Below, piece by piece: positions 24,771 through 34,204 of a DNA stretch of 64,000 bases. Positions within the stretch are counted from its first letter, which is position 1. Every line of letters begins with the position of its first letter. The position numbers were made by a program, and so were the translations under genes. This stretch comes from Acidobacteriaceae bacterium (lineage in GTDB: Bacteria > Acidobacteriota > Terriglobia > Terriglobales > Acidobacteriaceae), in NCBI GenBank assembly GCA_003131315.1, contig PKUV01000059.1:1-64000 (forward strand), given 5' to 3'. The notes beneath the pieces were generated by a model. It ran no database searches, had not been told where the DNA came from, and worked only from the letters and a program-made list of their open reading frames with translations.

Positions 24771-26270
24771 TCAGTTCTCATACCACGCTGGATAAAACAT
24801 TCCGCCAGGCGATTCGCGTCTTCGGTGGAATGCTCCGGGAAACATCACCGGTATCGCGCGCTGAAAAATGTGCCGCGTGATGCCCCGGCGCCGGGCATTG
24901 CGCGCCAAAAGGCCGGCCAACATTCTGTGGGCTCTCTGACGGGGCCAACAGAACAGATAACTCCACGCGATCTCAGAGGAAAGCTGCGCCATCGGCTCGT
25001 CTGAGCCCAGCCGGGGAAGGAAGTCAAAGGTTCGGAACTTCTCACCCGTGGAGTCCCACATTTGCGGTTTCCAGTATGGTGTTCCGGGCAGCGGAGTAAA
25101 CGGGATAAAGAAGATCTCGTCCAGCGGCAGCTGCTCAGCACTTTGGAACAACGACCGCACACTTTCTGCTGTGTCCCAGGGAAGACCATAAATGAAACTT
25201 CCGATCGTAACCACCTCGGGATACTTCGCATACAGAATCTCTAGCGCACGAGTCGCCTCGCCGTTGAGATTCCCCTTGCCAAGCCGAGCAAGCTCTGAAG
25301 GTTCCAGTCGCTCGATCCCAAGATAAGCTTCGTTCCACCCAGACTGGCAACAGAGTTTCAGAGCACCTGAAGCATCGTCTCGAAGGACGTAGTCTGCTCG
25401 GACCCAGGCACTCTGCCCAATGATTCGATCTTCGCGCAACAGAAGTTCAGACAGACGGGCTGCCGTCCGCGGGTCGGCATTGAAGCACGGATCCACCCAG
25501 CCCAGATACCGCCGCTGGAATCGATCCATGAGAATGCGGACCTCCTCCAGCAGACGCTCAGGAGATTTGACACGCAGGCAGGGCACTGCATGATCGGCCT
25601 CAAAGCGCCCCATCTGTCTCCACAGGACACAAAATTGACAGGCGTGAGAGCAGCCGCGTCCCAACTCGATGGCGGCAAGGCTCGGGTGATTCCGGCTCCT
25701 GCCTCCGTATCTTTCTACCGGGAGGAGGTCGTAAGCGGGAAACGGAAGCCTATTAAGATCGGCCAGGAGTTCGCGCTGGCCGGTAAAGATAACTTCTTCA
25801 CCCTCCACAAAGGAAATGCCCGCGACCGCGCGAAGCGCTTTCGGATTATTCTCCTGCAAGGCCTGCGCCAGTTCGACGATAGTCAGTTCGCCTTCGCCGT
25901 GAACGACAACGTCGATCAGGCCGGTGGCGAGGACCTGGGAAGCTACATGGGAGAAGAAACATCCGCCCGCTACCACCCGTGCTCCCAGTTCTTTCGCAAG
26001 CCTCGCGATCCGAAGTCCCTCGACGCAACTCACCGCCTCTTCTCCAATTCCGATGTAATCCGGCTGCAACTGTCGTAGTTGTTGGGTAAGCGTACTCCAC
26101 CCCATCGACAAGGCGGGAGCGTCCAAAATTGCGACGCGCAAACCTGGCACGTGCTCTCGCAGTGCGGCTGCGAGTGAGGCGAATGCCAGCGGTGGCCAGA
26201 ACGCTGTGCTGGGACCGTTGAAAGGCCACAGCGGGCGAGGCGGGCGCACGAAGAGGAATAATGGCTTCAT
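24771..26270 (-). CDS. B12-binding-domain radical SAM protein
   Basis: 499 residues from ATG 26270; the start is fixed by an ATGA overlap with the upstream DUF2085 gene. An N-terminal cobalamin-binding-like Rossmann domain (about 1-150, LRVAILDAPALSMGW, QPDYIGIGEEAVSCVEGLRI, VVAGGCFFSHV, VVVHGEGELTI) is followed by the radical SAM barrel with the CxxxCxxC cluster motif in ELGRGCSHACQFCVLWRQMG. Later segments SAWVRADYVLRDD, YLGIERLEPSELARLGKGN and FIYGLPWDTAESV are typical of the family. Members perform methylations or rearrangements on unreactive carbon or modify peptides and lipids. Substrate is not evident. Confidence 0.85.
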   Translation of the reverse strand: MKPLFLFVRPPRPLWPFNGPSTAFWPPLAFASLAAALREHVPGLRVAILDAPALSMGWSTLTQQLRQLQPDYIGIGEEAVSCVEGLRIARLAKELGARVVAGGCFFSHVASQVLATGLIDVVVHGEGELTIVELAQALQENNPKALRAVAGISFVEGEEVIFTGQRELLADLNRLPFPAYDLLPVERYGGRSRNHPSLAAIELGRGCSHACQFCVLWRQMGRFEADHAVPCLRVKSPERLLEEVRILMDRFQRRYLGWVDPCFNADPRTAARLSELLLREDRIIGQSAWVRADYVLRDDASGALKLCCQSGWNEAYLGIERLEPSELARLGKGNLNGEATRALEILYAKYPEVVTIGSFIYGLPWDTAESVRSLFQSAEQLPLDEIFFIPFTPLPGTPYWKPQMWDSTGEKFRTFDFLPRLGSDEPMAQLSSEIAWSYLFCWPRQRAHRMLAGLLARNARRRGITRHIFQRAIPVMFPGAFHRRRESPGGMFYPAWYEN

Positions 26271-26818
26271 TCCGATTGAGTGACAGATCGCGAGCGAAGT
26301 GTCCGAAATGTTCCGGGAAGAACAGCGAGATTCACCGCGGTGAGCACGCAAAGAGCTGCGAATCCGAGAACTCCTAGGCCGGTTAGGACAAGAGCTGAAA
26401 GACCGCCGCCCAAGCGCACCGTTAAGAGCAGCAGCGGGAGCAGAGTTGCGATCAGCAACAGGTAGGCTCGGGTTCGCCAGGCGGTGTCGGCTTTCCAAGC
26501 TTGCCACGCGGTGAACGGGTTCAGCGCGAGATAGTAGACGAGCCCGAAGCCAAACAGCGCCCCGGTCAAAGTTCGCGTCAGACCGCCGTGAGCGACGAAA
26601 TGAAATCCAAACGGAATCATGACAAGCATGAAGATGCCGTGAACCCAGTAGAGGAATACAGTGGGGCGCAGGCGAAGAATCAGGATCAGGATCAATGCGC
26701 AGAATGCACCGACGTACAATCCGGCACACCTCTGACAAAACGGCAACGTCTGGCCGCCGAGCACCCAGCAGTGTTGCTGGCCGCAGATATGAGAAAACAG
26801 TTCTCGCAAGAAAATCAT
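26267..26818 (-). CDS. DUF2085 membrane protein
   Basis: 183 residues from ATG 26818, which overlaps the preceding stop codon by ATGA. The N-terminal cytoplasmic segment has the family's conserved Cys/His pattern (FSHICGQQHCWVLGG and LPFCQRCAGLYVG), possibly a metal site, then four or more hydrophobic helices (ALILILILRL, YWVHGIFMLVMIPFGF, LTGALFGFGLVYYLAL, AYLLLIATLLPLLLLTV, LVLTGLGVLGFAALCV). Function of DUF2085 proteins is unknown. Its stop overlaps the start of the radical SAM gene by ATGA, so translation of the two is coupled, suggesting a shared process at the membrane. Confidence 0.8.
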   Translation of the reverse strand: MIFLRELFSHICGQQHCWVLGGQTLPFCQRCAGLYVGAFCALILILILRLRPTVFLYWVHGIFMLVMIPFGFHFVAHGGLTRTLTGALFGFGLVYYLALNPFTAWQAWKADTAWRTRAYLLLIATLLPLLLLTVRLGGGLSALVLTGLGVLGFAALCVLTAVNLAVLPGTFRTLRSRSVTQSE

Positions 26819-28110
26819 TGCTGTACCTTCGGTACCGGAACAGCAGCAGCCGGCTGGCGGGGGATCGGTACTCGCTGTAGTGGCCGAGCAGAGTCGCGCA
26901 GGTCGATGAGGAACAGCGCCCGATCGTGATCGTCGAGAGTTCCTTTGCCGAGTACGGCGGGCGTAGCGGCGATCCAACGGCCGTCCGGAGACATTGAAAT
27001 CGGCATGCCCAGCCGGAAGATGGTCTCGAAATCGGCGTTCAGCTCACTTCGAATGGAAGCAATTTTCGTCAGGCGGGCACGGCCTCCGTCTGGGGGAATT
27101 TCGGCGAGCCAGTACTCCAAAGCATCTTTCTGCTCGCCAGTCATGAGCGCGGAGGCATAGAGCGTTCTACCGTCCGCCGACCAGATCAGATTTCCGAGTT
27201 TGTAAGGTCTCGCACCCAGGTCGGGAGCGAGCGCACGAACGATCCCCTTGTTTTCCTCCGCGAATAATATCTTGTCCGAATCTCCATCCTTCCCCACTCC
27301 GATCATCGCCACGCCGGATCCGTGGGGCCAGAGAATTGGATGTGCATCCTGAACACCGAGCGCGGCCAAGTCCCGGGCCCAGAATGTGAAGGAGGGCTTT
27401 AAGGTAAAGTTCTCAAGCTGGAGTTGGCCGACTTCGCTGCCCTCTTCCTCCTTGTCAGCGTCACTGACGTTGCGTGTAACCTTTCGCTGGTAATAAATCT
27501 GACCATCGTGCTCGGAGAGTGCGACCCCATTGAATTCGGAGAGTTTGGCGGGGAGTTTAAACTCCTGTGACTCAACTTCCCCCGTTTCCAGGTCAACCCA
27601 GCGCAGGTCCTCGCCTGCGAAGTACACCTTCCCGTTCACCTGGGGATAGGAGAAGAGGCAACCTTCCGTGAAGCCCAAGTTGTAGACCTGCAAGGGCAGG
27701 CTCGACTTAACAGGAATCGAGATCAGCTCGCAGCCGCCATAGGAGGAGCCACCTGGAATGATGCGGTAGATCCCGACCAAGGCTCGGGTGCCGTCGTTTT
27801 GCCATTTCGGGTACAGCGCCAGTTCTCCTTCTTTGGTCGTAGGCTCGGTGAGGATGGTTGAGACAGCACCGGTTGCGCGATCATAAAGTGCGACGGCGGT
27901 TCGGGAGTTCTCGACGTCGCGGTACGCAAACAGGATTTGTGAGCCGTCAGGACTCCAGGCAGGACCTCCAACACAGGCCACGATGAAAATCATCCATCCC
28001 GCCAGCCCGACAACCAGAAGAATCACGTGAAGCCATCGAGCAGACTCACGTCCGAGACTTTGCGAGGAAGTTGCCGGAGAGACGTACCTCGTGCTGTTTC
28101 CCTCACTCAT
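26815..28110 (-). CDS. Membrane-anchored TolB-like beta-propeller protein
   Basis: 431 residues. A single N-terminal membrane segment (WLHVILLVVGLAGWMIFIVA) is followed by a periplasmic or extracellular PD40/WD40-like propeller. Repeats of the type GPAWSPDGSQILFAYRD, LYPKWQNDGTRALVGIY, LIWSADGRTLYASAL and ISMSPDGRWIAATP are characteristic of TolB-type sheets. The C-terminus is Pro/Val-rich. The stop codon overlaps the DUF2085 start by ATGA, making it the first gene of a three-gene coupled operon with the radical SAM protein. A binding or scaffold role is plausible but not demonstrated. Confidence 0.75.
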   Translation of the reverse strand: MSEGNSTRYVSPATSSQSLGRESARWLHVILLVVGLAGWMIFIVACVGGPAWSPDGSQILFAYRDVENSRTAVALYDRATGAVSTILTEPTTKEGELALYPKWQNDGTRALVGIYRIIPGGSSYGGCELISIPVKSSLPLQVYNLGFTEGCLFSYPQVNGKVYFAGEDLRWVDLETGEVESQEFKLPAKLSEFNGVALSEHDGQIYYQRKVTRNVSDADKEEEGSEVGQLQLENFTLKPSFTFWARDLAALGVQDAHPILWPHGSGVAMIGVGKDGDSDKILFAEENKGIVRALAPDLGARPYKLGNLIWSADGRTLYASALMTGEQKDALEYWLAEIPPDGGRARLTKIASIRSELNADFETIFRLGMPISMSPDGRWIAATPAVLGKGTLDDHDRALFLIDLRDSARPLQRVPIPRQPAAAVPVPKVQQ

Positions 28111-28457
28111 GAGGCCACCTCGTATTGCGCCCGATGAGGCGCGAGGAAGAGGCAGAAACGGTTTACCAATACAAGGGAAGGAGCGTCATCTGTTCTGCTC
28201 AACGCTAGATCGCTTCCCGACAGCTGGCTGTGATGATGGTCACACTGCGCTCTGCCACTCGCGTCGCGAACTTTCCGTCGTGCATCCCTCGGAGCGCGAT
28301 TCTGTTGTCTATGTGGTCGGAAATGCTCGGAGTGTGACATGTGGCGAAATGTCGGAGATGCAGCCCCAACCTCGGACTCATGGAAGAAGTTTGGGCTCAC
28401 AAAGTCACCACGGTTCGCCTTCTGCAGAGGTAAAATGAGCTGTTTAGCACAAAGCCG
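28111..28457. other. Divergent intergenic region without a gene
   Basis: The 347-bp region separates the TolB-like gene (minus) and a sigma-factor gene (plus). Short frames here look like shadows. Promoters for both are expected but I see no convincing pair of boxes or any repeat. Confidence 0.4.
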
Positions 28458-29060
28458 TTGCCTCCCGTGCCGGAGATGGCCACCGAATCTACTTCACCGG
28501 ATATTGTCCCGACGAAAGAAGAACGGTTAGTCGTACGCATTCGGGGCGGTGGCCCGGCTGCCGAAGAAGAACTGGTCAATACCTACCGGCGTGCGGTGCT
28601 CCTGATTGCAACCGTTCGCACGCGTGATCGCGATGCCGCCAACGATCTGAGCCAGGAGATTCTGATCGCGGTGCTCAAGGCACTGCGCGCGGGTCAGATC
28701 CGGGAGAGCGAGAAGCTTGGCGCCTTCGTTCAGGGCACAGCTCGCAACATCATTAACAACTATTTACGAAGTCGGGCGCGGCATCCCGAAAGCGACCTCG
28801 CCACGGTCCAGCTCCGGGCTAGCGACCCGATCGAGCAACTGGAATCCTCCGAACGGCAGCGCCTGGTTCGACAAGAACTGGCAAAACTGAGCATAGCGGA
28901 CCAGCAGATCTTGCTACTTTCCCTGGTCGATGGCCATTCGCTCGCCGAGGTGGCCCACCGCCTCAACCTATCACACGACGCTGTACGTGCACGTAAGTCT
29001 CGGATGGTTAAGAGGATGATAAATAAATTTGTGAGGGTGTCACAGAAGTGCGGTTCGTGA
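28458..29060 (+). CDS. ECF-type sigma-70 family RNA polymerase sigma factor
   Basis: 200 residues (ATG 28476 is an alternative start). Region 2 is seen in AAEEELVNTYRRAVLLIATV and RDAANDLSQEILIAVLKALR, with FVQGTARNIINNYLRSRARH; region 4 helix-turn-helix in LSIADQQILLLSLVDGHSLA and HRLNLSHDAVRARKSRMVKR. There is no long region 1 or 3, as in extracytoplasmic-function sigma factors. It directs RNA polymerase to a set of stress or envelope genes. The downstream gene (24-bp gap) encodes a membrane protein with a zinc-finger anti-sigma-like start, its likely inhibitor. Confidence 0.85.
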   Translation: MPPVPEMATESTSPDIVPTKEERLVVRIRGGGPAAEEELVNTYRRAVLLIATVRTRDRDAANDLSQEILIAVLKALRAGQIRESEKLGAFVQGTARNIINNYLRSRARHPESDLATVQLRASDPIEQLESSERQRLVRQELAKLSIADQQILLLSLVDGHSLAEVAHRLNLSHDAVRARKSRMVKRMINKFVRVSQKCGS

Positions 29061-29084
29061 CCACTTCACAGTAGTGCACGGGTT

Positions 29085-30245
29085 ATGAACTGCCAGAATG
29101 TCGGCGAAGACGGAATCGCGGAAAAGTACCTGAAGGGTGAGCTGCAAGAGCCCTTGCAGGACGAGTTCGAAGTGCACATTCTGGAGTGTGACCGGTGTCT
29201 TCAGCTGGTCGAAACGCTGGATGAAATGCGCACGACTCTGGCCGATCGCGCCCACGAAATTCGCGCTCGGTCCACGCAGCCGGTGTTCCGATTTCGGTTC
29301 TGGACTTTAGCGACCGCTACGGCAGTGATTGTTTTCGCCGGGTTAGGCACGGTACAGTGGTTCAGAGTACATCACCAGGCCAGCGGGCAGTCAGTTGCGC
29401 AGCAACCGCCGACACCGAATGAGAACCGGGAAACTGGTCGCGTGAATTCGTCTCTGCCGGGCGAGGGTCCCCAGGAAACCCGTGAGAGATCCGTTTCTGC
29501 CGCCAGACCGCAGAAGACTCCCAGCCCGGGAGGCGGGGCAGCGCCCCGGTCTGAACTGGACCTCGGTAAGCATGAGCCGGAGCCCGCGGTGCCGACTCCC
29601 CCAGCCGACCAGATCAAGCGCCCTCCACCTGACAATCAAGAAGCCAAAGTTAGCCCGGCACTGCCTCGCGGCAGTACGCCCAAGGTCCGGGCGCCAACCC
29701 TGTCACCTGAGCAAGCGGTCGAGCTATACAAGCTAGGAATGGTTGAGGCGCCGCCCTACGCATTCTCCGGCTTCGCCTCGTCTGGGAAACAACCGAGGAA
29801 GATCACATCCGAGGGTGCAGCGGCCGGCGGTTCCCCGGCTAGCACTGGTCGAGCGTTATTCCAGAAAGCTATGGTCGCCTATGTTGAGGGGCGCTATCGC
29901 GACGCAAGCGATTCGCTGGAGGGCGCGGCCGAAGGAGAGCCCAAGGCTCCGGACGTCAACTTCTACCTTGGTGTTTGCCGGCTTCTGCTGGGACATCCCG
30001 ACGATTCGATTCAACCTTTGAAGAAAGTAATCGACGACGCTAAGTCGCCGCTGCTTCAGTCCGCGCATTTCTACCTCGCGAAAACTTACTTGCAGAAGGC
30101 TGATCTAAAACAGGCCGAAACTGAACTTCAGGCTGCCAGCGATCTGCCGGGTCGATTGCAGACTGCCTCCAAGTCTCTGCTGAAGCGCGTGCACAATCTC
30201 CGCTCGGCGTTGGAAGGACCGCACCAGCCTACCGCGCCGCGGTAA
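29085..30245 (+). CDS. Putative anti-sigma factor with C-terminal TPR repeats
   Basis: 386 residues. The N-terminus (EKYLKGELQEPLQDEFEVHI, LECDRCLQLVETL) has the HxxxCxxC of the zinc-binding anti-sigma (ZAS) fold. A single transmembrane helix (FWTLATATAVIVFAGLGTV) leads to a long Pro/Ser-rich linker and then TPR-like helices near the C-terminus (ALFQKAMVAYVEGRYRDASD, DVNFYLGVCRLLLGHPDDSI, AHFYLAKTYLQKADLKQAET). Position after the sigma gene supports regulation of that factor; the periplasmic TPRs may sense or bind a protein ligand. This domain union is known in some Acidobacteriota but the signal is unknown. Confidence 0.75.
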   Translation: MNCQNVGEDGIAEKYLKGELQEPLQDEFEVHILECDRCLQLVETLDEMRTTLADRAHEIRARSTQPVFRFRFWTLATATAVIVFAGLGTVQWFRVHHQASGQSVAQQPPTPNENRETGRVNSSLPGEGPQETRERSVSAARPQKTPSPGGGAAPRSELDLGKHEPEPAVPTPPADQIKRPPPDNQEAKVSPALPRGSTPKVRAPTLSPEQAVELYKLGMVEAPPYAFSGFASSGKQPRKITSEGAAAGGSPASTGRALFQKAMVAYVEGRYRDASDSLEGAAEGEPKAPDVNFYLGVCRLLLGHPDDSIQPLKKVIDDAKSPLLQSAHFYLAKTYLQKADLKQAETELQAASDLPGRLQTASKSLLKRVHNLRSALEGPHQPTAPR

Positions 30246-30382
30246 GCGGCAACGCCGATGCCCTTCGCGGTTACTGTTTGGGTGGACTTTCTGAAACCGG
30301 GACGGTGTAATGTGCTGTCTGCGACCACGCGGACGCAGCGAGTGCAACCAATACGACCAAGCTTTCGAGCTGCCGACTGGGC

Positions 30383-33300
30383 CTACGCATGTACCGGCCC
30401 CTCAATGCTGAGCGGTTCAACCTGCCTGGGACCTTGCTTTGTCAGTGCCGGCTTTACCTCGAAGTTCCACTTCCAGATTGCGAAAACCGGCGGATAAATA
30501 ATGAGTTCCATCAGGAACGAGGTGATGATCCCGCCGATCATGGGAGCAGCAATGCGCTTCATCACGTCACCTCCAGCGCCGACAGACCACATGATCGGCA
30601 GCAGTCCGAATAGCATGCAGGCCACCGTCATCACCTTGGGGCGTAGACGTTTGACGGCCCCTACCACGATGGCTTCCCGCAGATCATCCCAGCTGTTCAT
30701 TCGCCCCTTGCTGATGGCGTCGTGGTAGGCAAGATCCAGGTACAGCAGCATGAAGACAGCGGTCTCAGCGTCCACCCCGAGCAGCGCGATGAGCCCGACC
30801 CATACTGCAATACTCATGTTGTAGTTCAGGAGGTAAAGGAACCAGATCGCGCCAATCGCTGAGAACGGCACAGCGAGGAGAATGATGAAGGTCTTCACCG
30901 TGGATTTGGTGTTGAAGTACAGCAGCAGGAACACGATGAAAAGCGTGATCGGTACCACCATCTTCAGGCGCTCTTTCACGCGCTCCATCGATTCGTACTG
31001 GCCGCTCCAGACCAGTTGATAGCCGGCGGGGACGCTAACCTTTTCCGATACGATTTTCTTGGCTTCTGTGACATAGCTGCCGATGTCGCGCCCCGAGACA
31101 TCGACGTAGACATACCCACTGAGCCGGCCATTTTCATCGCGGATCATACCGGGCCCGGTCTTCAGCGAGATGTCGGCAATCTGCGCCAGTGGGATCTGTG
31201 CGCCGGAAGGCGTATTGACCAGCACTCGCTGCAACGCATCGATGTCGCTCCGGTAGTCACGTAAGTAGCGGACATTGACCGAGTACCGTTCCCGGCCCTC
31301 AATCGTAGTGGTCACCGGCTCACCGCCCACGGCGGACATCAGAACGTCATTGGCATCGTCCACAGTCAATCCGTACCGTGCGAGCTGATCGCGTTTGAGG
31401 TCGAAGTCCAGAAAATACCCGCCGGTCGTCCGCTCAGCAAACACGCTGGTTGTACCGGGGATGTCCTTCAGCGCCATCTCGATTTGTCCGCCGACTTTCT
31501 CGATTTCGCTCAGGTCGGAACCGAGCACCTTGATGCCGAGCGGCGTGCGCACACCGGTGGTTAGCATGTCGATACGCGCCTTGATCGGCATAGTCCAGGC
31601 ATTCGCGATCCCCGGCATGGTCAGCGCATCGTTCAGACCTCCGGGGCCATAGATCAATTCCTGAGTGGTCTTGTGGTCCGGCCAGAAGCGACCGAGTGTG
31701 CCCTGGAACCAATTGGGAGCCCACTTCGAGTACCAGCGTTCGCGCTTCGGCCAGTCGGTTTGGGGCTTTAGGATAATCACGGTCTCCATCATCGAGTAAG
31801 GTGCAGGATCGGTGGCACTCTCCACACGCCCGGCCTTACCGAATACGCGGTAGACCTCAGGGAAGCTCTTAATGATCTTGTCTTGCACCTGAAGCAGCCG
31901 TGAAGCTTCCGTTACGGACATGCCGGGCAAAGTCGTAGGCATGTACAGTAGAGTGCCCTCATCGAGCGGCGGCATGAACTCCGAGCCGAGCTTGAAGAAC
32001 ACCGGCACGGTCAGCGCCATGGCAATGACGGCGGCGGCAATCGTCTTCCACTTGTGCTCCAGCACGAACTCGACTACGGGGTGGTAGAGCTTCATCAGCG
32101 GACGGCTGATTGGATGGTTGTCCTCGCTGTGGATCTTGCCGACCAGCACCGCATTGACGATCTTCGCCAGCCAACGTGGACGAAACTGAAAGTCGTCCAT
32201 GCGGGTGAACAACAACCGCATGGCCGGATCGAGCGTGATGGCCAGCACTCCCGCGATCGCCATTGCAAAAGTCTTGGTGAATGCCAGTGGCTTAAACAGG
32301 CGACCTTCCTGCGCTTCGAGCGTGAACACCGGCAGGAAGGCGACGGCGATGACGAGCAGCGCGAAGAAGCTGGGCCCGCCGACTTCCTTCACGGCCGAGA
32401 TCACGACTTGGCGATAGTCGCCAGGCCGCCCTTCCGCATTCCAGTGCTCAAGCTTCTTGTGTGTCTGCTCGACAACTACGACTGCCGCATCAATCATGGC
32501 TCCGATCGCGATGGCGATTCCGCCGAGCGACATGATATTGGCGGACATGCCGCTCATCTGAATGGGAATAAACGCCAGGATCACGGTGACCGGAATCGTA
32601 ACGATGGGAATGATGGCACTGGGGAAGTGCCACAAAAAGATCATGATCACCAGGCTGACGATGATCAGTTCTTCGATGAGTGTGTGCTTCAGGTTTTCGA
32701 CTGAGCGATCGATCAGGTCGGATCGGTCATAGGTGTTAACGATCTTCAGTCCCTTTGGCAGCGTGGGCTCGATGTCCTTGATCCTTTGCTTGACGCGCTC
32801 GATCACCTTCTGCGCGTCCTCGCCGAACCGCATGATGACGACACCGCCGACCGCTTCCCCTTGGCCATCCAGCTCGCCAACGCCACGCCGAATGTCGGGC
32901 CCGAAGGTCACTGTGGCAAGGTCCTTCACCAGTACAGGCGTGCCGGTTTGCGGGTTCGACATCACGACGACGTTGCCAATGTCATCGAGCGATTTGATGT
33001 AGCCGCGCCCTCGCACCATATACTCGCGACCAGACATTTCGACCAGCCGGGCGCCGACATCGTTGTTGCTCTTCTGAATGGCGGCCACGACCGTATTGAT
33101 CGGGATCTTGTAGCCAAGCAGCTTGTTGGGATCGATGTTGACCTGATACTGTCGAACAAAGCCGCCCAAGGGCGCCACTTCCGCGACTCCGGGCACGGAT
33201 TGCAGCGCGTAGCGCAGATACCAATCCTGGAAACTCCGTATCTTCTCAATGCTGTATTGTCCAGTGGTATCGACCAGAGCGTACTGATAGATCCAACCGA

Positions 33301-33703
33301 CGGCGGTCGCATCCTTTGCCAACTCAACGTCGACGCCTTTCGGCAGACGTGGGACGACGGAATTCAGATACTCAAGCGTGCGCGAGCGTGCCCAGTAAAT
33401 GTCCGTGCCTTCCTCAAAAATGATGTAAACGTAGGAGTACCCGAAATCCGAGAAGCCGCGGATATCCTTCACCTTGGGCAAGCCCAGTAACGCCGAGGCG
33501 ATCGGATACGTAACCTGATCTTCCATGATGTCCGGGCTGCGGTCCCACTTGGAGTACACAATTACCTGCGTGTCCGACAGGTCGGGGATCGCGTCCAGCT
33601 TCGTGTTCTTCAGCGAATGCCAGCCAAGCAGCACGGCCGCGCCGGTGAAAAGGAGCACTAAGAATTTGTTCTTTGCGCAGATGTCGATAATTCGATCAAT
33701 CAT
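30383..33703 (-). CDS. cusA: CusA/CzcA-type heavy-metal RND efflux pump
   Basis: 1106 residues, the full length of HME-RND permeases with 12 membrane helices and two large periplasmic loops. Typical segments include KFLVLLFTGAAVLLGWHSLK, DLSDTQVIVYSKW, the fourth-helix signature GAMIDAAVVVVEQTHKKLEH, GSEFMPPLDEGTLLYMPTTL and WVGLIALLGVDAETAVFMLL. It pumps Cu+/Ag+ or divalent metals from periplasm or cytosol through an adaptor and TolC-like channel using proton flux. It is last in the minus-strand operon after TolC-like, adaptor and NosL-like genes; the ATGA overlap at 33700-33703 couples it to the NosL-like gene. Cu+/Ag+ is favoured by the neighbours, not proven. Confidence 0.9.
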   Translation of the reverse strand: MIDRIIDICAKNKFLVLLFTGAAVLLGWHSLKNTKLDAIPDLSDTQVIVYSKWDRSPDIMEDQVTYPIASALLGLPKVKDIRGFSDFGYSYVYIIFEEGTDIYWARSRTLEYLNSVVPRLPKGVDVELAKDATAVGWIYQYALVDTTGQYSIEKIRSFQDWYLRYALQSVPGVAEVAPLGGFVRQYQVNIDPNKLLGYKIPINTVVAAIQKSNNDVGARLVEMSGREYMVRGRGYIKSLDDIGNVVVMSNPQTGTPVLVKDLATVTFGPDIRRGVGELDGQGEAVGGVVIMRFGEDAQKVIERVKQRIKDIEPTLPKGLKIVNTYDRSDLIDRSVENLKHTLIEELIIVSLVIMIFLWHFPSAIIPIVTIPVTVILAFIPIQMSGMSANIMSLGGIAIAIGAMIDAAVVVVEQTHKKLEHWNAEGRPGDYRQVVISAVKEVGGPSFFALLVIAVAFLPVFTLEAQEGRLFKPLAFTKTFAMAIAGVLAITLDPAMRLLFTRMDDFQFRPRWLAKIVNAVLVGKIHSEDNHPISRPLMKLYHPVVEFVLEHKWKTIAAAVIAMALTVPVFFKLGSEFMPPLDEGTLLYMPTTLPGMSVTEASRLLQVQDKIIKSFPEVYRVFGKAGRVESATDPAPYSMMETVIILKPQTDWPKRERWYSKWAPNWFQGTLGRFWPDHKTTQELIYGPGGLNDALTMPGIANAWTMPIKARIDMLTTGVRTPLGIKVLGSDLSEIEKVGGQIEMALKDIPGTTSVFAERTTGGYFLDFDLKRDQLARYGLTVDDANDVLMSAVGGEPVTTTIEGRERYSVNVRYLRDYRSDIDALQRVLVNTPSGAQIPLAQIADISLKTGPGMIRDENGRLSGYVYVDVSGRDIGSYVTEAKKIVSEKVSVPAGYQLVWSGQYESMERVKERLKMVVPITLFIVFLLLYFNTKSTVKTFIILLAVPFSAIGAIWFLYLLNYNMSIAVWVGLIALLGVDAETAVFMLLYLDLAYHDAISKGRMNSWDDLREAIVVGAVKRLRPKVMTVACMLFGLLPIMWSVGAGGDVMKRIAAPMIGGIITSFLMELIIYPPVFAIWKWNFEVKPALTKQGPRQVEPLSIEGPVHA

Positions 33704-34194
33704 TGCAATTGGGCCTCCGCCAGCACCTCTGGTAGGCTCCGCAAAACGCCACCGTTCTGGGCCAGAAACGCTTCTGCTGCTTTTCGGTCGCTGAACGCGA
33801 ATGTGCCGGGGGAGCAGCGATCGAATGCCAACTGTTCCGCGTGCTTGGATTCATCCATCTTGGACATGTCGTGTTGGCACGCAATCACGCGGCTATCCTC
33901 GACAAACCACGCTCCTTCTGGGCTCACCATCTTTCCCGTGAGATAGTCCGTCACTTCGATCAGCCGTAGTGGCTTCTTCTCCTGTCGTGCCTCCGTCACC
34001 GCACAGTGCGCACAGCAGACGTTACGCCGCTTTCCGCCGACTTCAGCCACGACATGTGCTTTCGGATTGATGTGACGTTGGCAGAATCCGCATTCCGTCT
34101 GCGAGCGGTGGTTCATAAGCAAGTAACCGCCCGCAAACAGGCCCGCGACTACGATCACGGCGATCGCCGAATAAATCGAAGCTTTCTTTGCCAT
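33700..34194 (-). CDS. NosL-like membrane-anchored copper-binding protein
   Basis: 164 residues. An N-terminal membrane anchor (IYSAIAVIVVAGLFAGGYLL) is followed by a Cys-rich segment (ECGFCQRHINPKAHVV, RRNVCCAHCAVTEAR) and a NosL-type fold (GKMVSPEGAWFVEDS, ACQHDMSKMDESKH, GTFAFSDRKAAEAFLAQNGG). NosL proteins bind Cu(I) and deliver it to periplasmic partners. Here the gene lies between the adaptor and pump genes and overlaps the pump start by ATGA. It probably hands copper to or senses copper for the CusBA complex rather than serving nitrous oxide reductase, which is not encoded nearby. Confidence 0.75.
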   Translation of the reverse strand: MAKKASIYSAIAVIVVAGLFAGGYLLMNHRSQTECGFCQRHINPKAHVVAEVGGKRRNVCCAHCAVTEARQEKKPLRLIEVTDYLTGKMVSPEGAWFVEDSRVIACQHDMSKMDESKHAEQLAFDRCSPGTFAFSDRKAAEAFLAQNGGVLRSLPEVLAEAQLQ

Positions 34195-34204
34195 AGCAAT
34201 CTCC

